From Coffea arabica (lineage: Eukaryota > Streptophyta > Magnoliopsida > Gentianales > Rubiaceae), in contig NC_092323.1 of NCBI RefSeq assembly GCF_036785885.1, positions 12,966,501 to 13,030,500 of the forward strand: DNA of 64,000 nt, written 5' to 3'. This document shows positions 56,496 through 64,000 of this stretch, in pieces. A model generated the notes under the pieces. The model did not search any database and was not told where the DNA came from. It worked only from the letters and a program-made list of their open reading frames with translations. The stretch's first letter is position 1. Each line of letters opens with the position of its first letter. The position numbers and the translations under genes were made by a program.

Positions 56496-57025
56496 TTAAC
56501 GATATCATCAAACCCAAAGTATGCTTGCCTTCCAGAACAATAGATCCTTTCAAAGTTGTCGCTGATCGACAGACAGCTGCATCTTTCTTCTGCAACAGCT
56601 ACCTTTTTTCAAAATTGAAAAAAAACAAGTTTGTATATGTTTCTAGTGTTATAAATTACAAAAAAAAAAAGCGAAATTTTGATTTCACCTTTCGTCAATT
56701 GTTGGTAAAAGAGTCGCTGTGAGCTCAAAATTGCCTACAAATTTGATCTTTTTCTGTAGTTGCTGTTTTAGATGGACTTAATGTGTACTGGAATTCTGGT
56801 CCTGGACTTTCTAAAGTTTTCTACAGATGGAAGAATAATCATTCATATTACTCAGTACAGAGAGATCTTAGTACTTATTTTTTGCTAAATCGAGGGGCAA
56901 TTTGAGATTCATGACAGTAAGACATGAAAATTCTCAACTTGCTACTGAGAAGCTTATTGACTGCAAAGATATATTCCACCTCAGCTTGCAAGAAATATGC
57001 AGTCTTTCTGGATGCAATTAACCCC

Positions 57026-57057
<32 letters not shown>

Positions 57058-57412
57058 TTCAGTTTTACTATTATGTTAGCCTATTTATGTTTCTCATTGG
57101 TCAAAGTACTAATATTTTGCCAAATACCAACAAATGAATGCGACAAAACTGGATAACGAGAATCAATAATTATATATTAGATGAACAAAGTTGACTAGCT
57201 GGCGACGTCTACTGGCATACACAATTCCAAAAAGATTTTTACCACTGGACCAAGAAGACTCAACAGTGACTCAATTATGTATTTAATTTTGGTGTGCTTT
57301 GGGGGGATAGGGTGTGTTGGTTTTCGTGAATTTTAGTTTCCATCATATCAAGAATTCAAGGTTTCAAGAAGTAATTCAGTTGTTTATGTCGTGGATTCAT
57401 CAATGATCAATT
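56496..57412. other. intergenic D-E with an orphan 3' module and a C tract
   Basis: Positions 56510-56780 resemble the 3' flank of unit C (46250-46460): TGCTTGCCTTCCAGAACAAT, GTTGTCGCTGATCGA, CTACAAATTTGATCTT. No kinase unit precedes it, so a unit has been lost here. A C tract of more than 30 bases lies at 57022-57057. The unit E promoter is at the right end. Confidence 0.65.
57022..57057. repeat. long poly-C tract
   Basis: An almost uninterrupted C run (one T near the start) of about 36 bases, 356 bp before the unit E start. Length in the assembly may be unreliable. Confidence 0.9.
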
Positions 57413-59650
57413 ATGGGTGTAGTTTATGACAATTGGGAAAGGTTGGTTGATGCCACGCTGCGCCGAGAGGAGCTGCGGAGGATTGCTCTAAGAACCCCCA
57501 GCAATGTTTCTTCAGTATCAGCATCTCCATCCTTTAATGCCAGCGTTTCGGAAGGTGGGTCACCAGTAATACCTAAGAAAGTTGAGTAAGATTCACAGTT
57601 TGATCACGTTCAAATGTTCAGAATTTGATTAGAGAACTTTCAGATAATTATAGTTTTCTTGGATTGGATGGATTTAATTCTTTATGAGAGAGGGTTGAAT
57701 TACTAACAGGATTTTCGATAGTATATTCGTTTGATTTTTGCTATCTTCTTATTTCAAGAATCTTGCTTAGCTAGTATTCATTTCATTGCTTATTCTCCTT
57801 CTTCTAATTTTTTTTTTTGGAAGTTCTTTGGAAGTATAATATTGCTGGTACAGGGTAATGCCAGTCTCTAGCTTTCGGTGGGCATCAAATGAAATGGATT
57901 AGCTAACAGCTTAACTGCATAATTTTTCTCTGTGGTAAAAGTGCAGGAGCTAGTGGGGGTGAGGAGACTCGTACAGAAGGGGAGACCTCGGCTTGCAACG
58001 ATCTAAGGATATTCTCTTTTTCAGAACTCAAGCTTGCGACCAATAATTTCGCCCCTCGTACGCAGCTGGGGTGTAACGAACTTGGGATGTTACATAGAGG
58101 TTCTCTTTGCGATAAAGCTTCATCAATTTGTACAAATGAATCATTGATTGCTGTCAGAAGATTTCATTCTGAAAGTGTACAAGAATTTCATGAGTGGCAG
58201 GTAACATTTCAGCTGTCTTGAATGGGTGGATAATTGCTCAATCTTAGGTGGTACTTCTTCTATTCTCTAACTATATCTACGTCTCACACTCAACTGGAAG
58301 TTGGAATAAACTTTTGTTTCTCTGTTTATGGATGCTGCCATTTCTTTTGAATTAATTTATACACTTCTGAGGTACTCCAATGTGTGACAAAGGGTAGTTC
58401 ACTTGTGATCTATAGGTTTCAAGTTGTTCTGAATTTTCCTGTCATCTATTTGGTGCAGTCTGAAGTAAATTTGATTGGAAGACTTTCTCATCCTAACATA
58501 ATTAAGCTCCTTGGTTATTGTCGGGAGGACAATGAGCTACTTCTTGTCTATGATTATCTGCAACAGGGCAGCTTGGAGAAGCTCCTGTTTGAAAGTGAGA
58601 CCATAAATTTGCCTTATTAGCTTCTCAATTAACCTTGAATCAGCTACTGGCATTTGTATGTCTATCCAATATAGCTTATTGGTGCTTTGATGTCTTAAGG
58701 GGACTATACCAATCACCCTCTTCCATGGGATAGAAGGCTTAAGATTCTAATTGGAGCAGCTCGAGGTTTGGCATTCTTGCATGCATCAGAAAGACAAGGT
58801 TTGTTTAACCAGAAAGAGGAGAGAGAAGGTTTTTATGAATATTTTGACACCTCAGACATATTGCTTGATCATGTAAGTTTCTTTCAGATATACAAGTTAA
58901 CTGCTTTTGAGATTTCTTATCTCATTACTTTATTATTAAGCTTTGAGGGTTCTACTTGAAAAAGTTTTCCAGTTTTGATTGAAAACAAAACTGATGAGGG
59001 TAAAAGAAGCCTCATCCCTTTGCACTTGGTAACACATTGTTTTCAGTCTTACAATGCCAAGATATCTGGTTTTAGTCTGGCAACGATTCCAGAGGATCCT
59101 TTGTTGCAGCTAGGTGTTGAAGTATATCCAGGTACAGATTGGCCAAGATGCAGCAGCCACAGTGCACCTGAGTACGTCATGACAGGTAATCTAGCCAGAC
59201 CTATTTAGCGTCAGTACTGAAGGATAAGCGGCCATTTCAAAGTAAACCTATTAGTAATATTTGCCAATTTAAATTAGAGGAAGATGGCCAACAGAAAGAT
59301 GAGGGCATAACTATTCTACTCTTTAATTAACAGGGAACTTGTACTTGGAGGGCGACGTGTATGGCTTTGGTATTGTAATGGTCGAAATGCTAACTGGTTT
59401 ACGAGCAGGATATTGGGCACTTCAGTCTGGACAGTTTGTGCGGGTTGATCGGATCAAGCATGATTTAGCCACCAGAAGAAGGTTAGACAAAATAATGGAC
59501 TCCCGATTAGAAGGCAAATATCCTGCAAAAGCTGCCACAAGAGTATCTGAACTTGCTCTGAGATGTCTTGAGATGCAACCTAAACGCCGACCATCCATGC
59601 AAGAAGTTGCGGAGGTACTAGAGCTTATTGAATCTGCTGATCGAAATTAA
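57413..59650 (+). CDS. unit E: K2-only RLCK-like pseudokinase
   Basis: Exons 57413-57554, 57947-58200, 58459-58594, 58700-58872, 59047-59185, 59334-59650; in frame, 386 residues. The family leader ([27 protein letters not shown]) is spliced from a GTGGGT donor inside a leftover of K1 (SEGGSP..PKKVE) directly to the linker exon. K1 itself is deleted. K2: [13 protein letters not shown], a degraded glycine loop (GCNELGML), IAVRR with the beta-3 Lys replaced by Arg, [34 protein letters not shown] in place of HRD..N, SGFSLA for [44 protein letters not shown]. Nearly every catalytic residue is lost while the frame and fold motifs are kept, which suggests a scaffold or decoy-like role rather than catalysis (inference). 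The exon 1 donor is the least certain point. Confidence 0.72.
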
Positions 59651-60454
59651 ACAACCAAGGATATATTCCATGAACAAGACAGCTCATTTCCTTGGTCAGC
59701 AACCTCATGTTTCGCCACCTTCAACCGAGGAGCGAATCGTATCCATCCTGTCCTGTTCCACAATGTTATCGTATTGTTCAAAATTCACAGATCATAACGT
59801 TTAGACTTGCTTTCCAGAAAACCAGATCCTTTCGATTGTTAGTCGGATGATTGATTCAACAGCTGCTTGTTTCTTCTTCAATTTAACCTCTTCAGAATTG
59901 GGAACCAGTAACAACTCTAGTGCAACGAGTAACAACAAAGACGCGAAATTCTGTTTTCATCTCTCAGAAGCCTGTTGCTAAATGAGTCAATTCTGTGCTC
60001 GAGTGTCCTCTTTGAGTATCTCAACCATAAACTGAGTCTGAAATATATCAGCCAAGAAAGATGATTTCTATTTTCTACGGAAGAAGTTGGTGGCTGTTAA
60101 TATTCTGGGCTAATACTTCCAAACATGTTCCACTTGGTTGTTTAAAATGTAACTTCCATCCTGATTCCTGAAGTCCGTTACATAAATGAGCACATTCGCA
60201 TCGAAATTAAATTTCAACTCCTGCCTAGCTGATGAAAGAAACTTAGTTCTTCAAATCACTGCTACCATTGTTGTAACTACAAATAGTCATCTCTTCCAGC
60301 TTATTGCTAACATCAAAACTAGAGATAAGACATAGTACTTACTCAGACATTAAATTTTATATGAATACAACAATAATGTTATCTGTGGGTTGCAACAGTA
60401 AACTTCAACCAAGTTACTGAACAGAATAACTCGTAGATTCATCAACCATCAAAC
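59651..60454. other. intergenic E-F
   Basis: Unit E 3' flank, with a weak copy of the TGCTTTCCAGAA..GATCC module at about 59808-59880, then AT-rich DNA and the unit F leader (ATTCATCAACCATCAAACATGG). No gene seen. Confidence 0.6.
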
Positions 60455-60514
60455 ATGGCTGTAGTTTACTACAATTGAAAAAGGTTGGTGGATGCCACGC
60501 TATGCTCTAAGAAC

Positions 60515-62361
60515 CAATGACGGAGCCAAGGGGGGGCAGAGGGGGGTCATGGCCCCCCCTAAGTTTTGAGAATTTTAATTCATAATATGTAAATATGTGT
60601 GTAAAATAAAATTGGCCCCCCCCTAAATTTTTACAATTTTAGTTTACATTATGAGAGTTTATATATATATATATATATATATGAATTAGTCATCTTTGAA
60701 TGGAATGGCTTGCAAACTTTAATTTACCATGAATGTCCATATGCCTGTTACATTCATTGTTTGGCTCATAGGCTTCAATTTGCTTTAGTTGCAGCTTCTA
60801 GAGAAGTAGCTTCTGTTCTCCAATTCTTCTCCAATTTAGTTTTCATTATCAACATTGTTACTACATCTAGCAAACATAATGATGAATTAAAGATGGCTCA
60901 AGCAATTGAAGTTGCTACTAAGATTGCTAATGGTGAACTTGAAACTAGAAGGGGGCTTAATCAAATTGGCACTTTAAAACAAGCTAGAGATACTCATTGG
61001 AGTTCTCATTTGGATTCTATTTCTAGTTTACTGAAAATGTTCAATGCTACTTGGGTGGTTTTAAGTAACATTGCAGTAGATGGAGGTTCATACTCTCAAC
61101 GTGGAGATGCAAATTTTGTTTTGAATCAGTTGTTATCTTTTAAGTTTGTTTTCACTTTGCATCTTATGAAAGACATTGTGGAAATTACTCATCTTTTTTG
61201 TATAGCATTGCAACGTAAATCTCAAGATATTTTGAATGCAAAGTATCTTGTCTCAAGCACAACAAAGCTACTGAAGAATTTTCGAGATTCGGGATGGGAT
61301 GATTTCTTGGTGAAAGTTAAATTATTTTTTGAGCAACATCAAATTGATATCCCATGTATGAATGCTCAATATATTGCAAGACGTGGTAAATCTCGAAGTC
61401 ATCATGATTAGATTAGTGTGGAGCATTATTATCGAATGGATATATTTCTTGCAACAATTGATTATCAATTGCAAGAGTTACATAGCAGGTTTAATGATCA
61501 TACCGTGGAATTGTTTGTTTTGAGCACTGCTTTAGATCCTAGAAATGGATTTATGCTGTTCAAGATTGATGATATTTGTAAACTTGCAGAGAAGTTCTAT
61601 CTGAATGATTTTATGGAGCAAGAACTAGTACGTCTAAGAATAGAACTTCAACATTTTGAACTTGACATTCCAAATCATCATGAATGCAAGAATTATTTGG
61701 TATTATGAGTTATGTCAAGACTTGGTGAAGAAAAGAAAATCAGTGATATATTCTCTTATTGATAGATTGATTAGACTTGTTCTTACTCTTCCTGTATCAA
61801 CTGCAATTACAGAGTGGGCATTTTCAATTATGAAAATAATCAAGACAAAGCTCCAAAACAAGATGGAAGATAATTTCTTGAATGATTGTCTAACTGTGTA
61901 TATAGAAAAGGAAGTTGCTGAAAAATTTAGCAGTGATTCAATCATAGATGAATTTAGTTCTATGAAAGAGCGTAGAGCTCAATTTATTTCTAAGAAAAGA
62001 TATTGAAATTTCAAAGTATGTTAACATAACTTTTATCTTTTTTCAATTGAAAATAGTTACATTTATATTACATGGTTATTTATATATTGCATAGGTGACA
62101 TATTAGAGAGCATCTTCTCATAATGTGCAAATTGGATGGTTTGTGATGTTATAAGATATTTAATCAAAGGTTATCTTTTTTGTTATGACTGTACCGCATA
62201 TTTATGAATAGACGTACCTTTATAATTAAATTTAATATTTGATATTTTTAGATGTCATATATTTAAATAGAAGAAAATTATTTTGAACATAATATATTAA
62301 GATAATTTTATTAGAAAAAAATTTTGGCCCCCCCAAAAAAAAATTCCTGGCTCCGTCACTG
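60515..62361 (+). mobile_element. hAT transposon with decayed, N-truncated transposase
   Basis: A 1847-bp element with ends CAATGACGGAGCCAAGG and (inverted) CAGTGACGGAGCCAGG, flanked by the 8-bp target duplication CTAAGAAC (60507-60514 and 62362-62369). Transposase-derived coding sequence fills the middle. Subterminal G/C-rich tracts (GGGGGGGCAGAGGGGGGTC; TTGGCCCCCCC) and a (TA)n run near 60660-60682 are present. The 8-bp duplication and C-terminal dimerisation domain identify hAT superfamily. Internally deleted and therefore non-autonomous. Confidence 0.95.
60710..62006 (+). pseudogene. hAT transposase remnant (ZMYM1/TTF-type family)
   Basis: Readable in three pieces. 60710-61411 is the middle of the RNase H-like domain (CYIHCLAHRLQFALVAAS, DTHWSSH) up to an in-frame TAG. 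61418-61708 follows in the same frame (SVEHYYRMDIF, DHTVELFVLSTALDPRNGF). After a frameshift, 61656-62006 is the hAT C-terminal dimerisation region (LPVSTAITEWAFSIMKIIKT). The N-terminal zinc finger and first catalytic part are absent. It resembles plant proteins annotated as zinc finger MYM-type protein 1-like. Not functional. Confidence 0.9.
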
Positions 62362-62495
62362 CTAAGAACCACCATCAATCTTTCCTCGGTAACATTATCA
62401 TCACCATCCTTAAATTTCAGGGTTTTGGAAGGTGGGAGACAAGCATTAGTTAAGAAAGTTGAGAAAGAACGACACTTCGTAATATCACTCTGGAG

Positions 62496-62977
62496 TTCTT
62501 GATTTTCTATTGAAGTCATAACCATTAATACTATCCCCTTTGTAAATCGGTAGCCGCAGTTCATCTTTCTCCTCATATGTTGTTGATCTTGGCTTAGCAA
62601 ACTGACCAGCCATTCTTCCAACCTGATATTGTTAACAAGAGAAATATTGCCAACTTCATAGTTGAATAATTTCTCAATTGGAGTAGAATTTACGAGTTTG
62701 AAGACATGCAAAATAGAATGGCTTATCACGTTATCTAATCAAACAAGTAACAGCACCTCGATTACAAAATGCCATGTCTTGCTGTTCTTCTACATTTTTC
62801 ATAGTCAGTATATTTTTAATACTTCGCAGCCGTGAACATTTTAGTCCTAATATGCCTTCTCTAGCAAGATATTCCAGTCCCTCTGTATTTTCCAGCCACT
62901 TGCATTGATCAACTCTTGCATGCACGCGCATTATTGCTGATAGGAATATGTTTTAATTAGTCATTACTCCTAATAAT
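62496..62977. other. unassigned region between unit F and the DAHP synthase fragment
   Basis: Two minus-strand open stretches (62731-62931 and the right part of 62232-62729, the latter entering the hAT) have protein-like composition: LEYLAREGILGLKCSRLRSI and [21 protein letters not shown] cannot assign them to a family. They could be exons of a degraded minus-strand gene. No other structure seen. Confidence 0.35.
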
Positions 62978-63112
62978 TTAGTTGCACCATACCCTGCAAA
63001 TCAAACTTAGTTGTTTGTTGTTCAGGAATTGCATTTGTACAAAGAACTTGGTTTGACGAAAAATTAGCAAAAAAACCAATAAAGTCAGAGAAGTGACAAT
63101 AAAATCATGCAC

Positions 63113-63451
63113 CTTAATAACTGGCTTTTGCCCTCCAAACATGAGGACAATACTCATCTGAGCAAGAATATTGAAAGCATCAAAAATGTTATCAGCTCTG
63201 AACTCCTTAAAGCTCTCAGCACAATCCCCTCCTTGTAAAAGAAAGGCATTGCCCATGGCTGCATTAGCAAGCCTTTCTTCTAAAGCCCTTATCTCACTAG
63301 CCAAGACTAAGGTTGGGAACGATTCCAGTGTCTCAAGCACTGCATTGAGTTCAGTTTCATCAGGATATTGAGGAAGCTGCAAGGCCTTCTTACTTTACCA
63401 GCCACCAACACTCCAATCCAGTGAGTTTCCATTGGAACTTGAGAAAGCCAT
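63113..63451 (-). pseudogene. class II DAHP synthase (shikimate pathway) gene fragment
   Basis: One exon-like block on the minus strand resembling plastid 3-deoxy-D-arabino-heptulosonate 7-phosphate synthase, first enzyme of the shikimate pathway. Clear blocks: [60 protein letters not shown], then a GTGCAT donor at 63112. GGDCAESF and FGGQ.PVIK are strongly conserved. The codon before SKKALQ, normally Lys in [10 protein letters not shown], is TAA (63395-63397). Upstream sequence runs only about 54 bp more (MAFSSSNGNSLDW..) before an LTR at 63452. The following exons (normally starting [13 protein letters not shown]) are not found to the left. It is a broken gene or a dispersed fragment. Confidence 0.82.
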
Positions 63452-64000
63452 TGACAGGTTGTCGAAGCCTGTGCAATAATAAAAACCTGCTCAAACTAAA
63501 AATAATATCTGTAGATAGCGGTGAGCAGGGTCGAATCCACAGGGACTGTGAGTACTTGCTCCTTTCCAAATTCACAGTGACAAGGGAGTGTTTTTATATC
63601 AAGGGTGACAATTAAAACAATTTAACTAAAAGTAAAATAATAAAAATAAAATAGCCAACTAGAAATTAAATAACAATTTACTAAAATCAAACGAGTGATA
63701 ATTAAGGATCTAGCCAAGAAATAACTTTAGCAATGGTTCACCTAATTGATCATTGAAGCAAAGGCAATTCCAATTATTTATCAATAAATAGGTTATAACT
63801 ACCAAACAAGCGATGACTGTCAACCCCTCCTTACTGTATCGGTGATTAAGGTACGCCCGTTAATCACTGCCCTAATTGAGAAATAATTTTAGGTACGCCC
63901 ATAAGATTTAATTCCCCAATTGCCTTACAAATTAGAGGAGCCATATTCTAACCAAATAACGCACTACCAGGGTTATTTCAGATTAGCCCGCATATTCCCC
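63452..64000 (-). mobile_element. LTR of the same Athila-like family, minus strand, cut by the window edge
   Basis: Begins TGACAGGTTGTCGAAGCCTG, the reverse complement of the 3' end of the 48.8-kb element's LTR. It follows it (GCACAGG, TGCTCACCGCTATC, GATTCGACCCTGC, AATAATTGGAATT in inverse) with many differences and small indels to the window end. No primer-binding site lies to its left, so it is a 3' LTR or a solo LTR. It is older than the intact copy and sits immediately beside the DAHP synthase fragment. Confidence 0.9.

Larger units (their letters stand above)
60455..62495 (+). pseudogene. unit F: leader fragment with a stop, split by a hAT element
   Basis: 60455-60514 reads MAVVYYN, a stop (TGA at 60476), then KRLVDATL. 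The hAT insertion follows, and from 62362 the sister sequence resumes: LRTTINLSSVTLSSPSLNF..VLEGGRQALVKKVEK. The K1 deletion junction is the same type as in unit E (leader joined to VLEGG..KKVE), so E and F share an ancestor that had already lost most of K1. No K2 follows. Non-functional. Confidence 0.88.

Overview
The window is nuclear DNA from a flowering plant. Genes have many introns with GT-AG borders and AT-rich introns, and the families are plant-specific (RABA4-type Rab, receptor-like-kinase relatives, class II DAHP synthase, an Athila-like LTR element). The exact species cannot be read from the sequence; a eudicot, perhaps an asterid, is my guess from protein resemblance.

Layout. Positions 1-27.1 kb are an ordinary, well-conserved gene neighbourhood: a 5'-truncated NSUN2/TRM4-type tRNA m5C methyltransferase (+), a RABA4-type small GTPase (-), the shared RNA polymerase subunit RPB8 (+), and a nuclear poly(A)-binding protein PABN/PABPN1 (+). 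Their spliced reading frames are intact. A 329-bp Stowaway-type MITE lies between RABA4 and RPB8. From 27.5 to 29.6 kb there is a gene-free stretch with a three-copy degenerate tandem repeat and a remnant of an LTR.

Positions 29.7-62.5 kb hold a tandem cluster of at least six related plus-strand units, called A-F here. The ancestral unit encodes two kinase-like domains in one chain. K1 resembles the cytoplasmic kinase of At2g16250-type LRR receptor-like kinases. K2 resembles RLCK-VII/PBL kinases. They are joined by a linker exon whose splice phase is the same in A, B and C. Unit C (40391-46176) is open over nine exons (740 aa) and appears to be an intact tandem kinase-like protein. Both domains lack catalytic residues: K1 has no DFG, and K2 has its catalytic loop replaced by a conserved novel segment. 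Unit A has one apparent 1-bp frameshift. Unit B is reduced to K1. Unit D is a chimeric relic. Unit E has lost K1 but is open as a K2-only 386-aa protein. Unit F is a leader fragment. Tandem kinase proteins are known plant immune receptors, so this decaying and diversifying cluster is the main discovery candidate.

The cluster has been heavily hit by mobile DNA. A 1.08-kb deleted hAT element sits in the K1-K2 linker intron of unit C. A 1.85-kb hAT relative with 8-bp target duplication splits unit F. A 7.45-kb recently inserted non-autonomous Athila-like LTR retrotransposon (two 1476-bp LTRs differing at three sites, 5-bp target duplication, Gag-like ORF, no pol) is nested in a foldback element between D and E. 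The right edge (63.1-64.0 kb) holds a DAHP-synthase gene fragment with an in-frame stop, abutted by another LTR of the same family on the minus strand.
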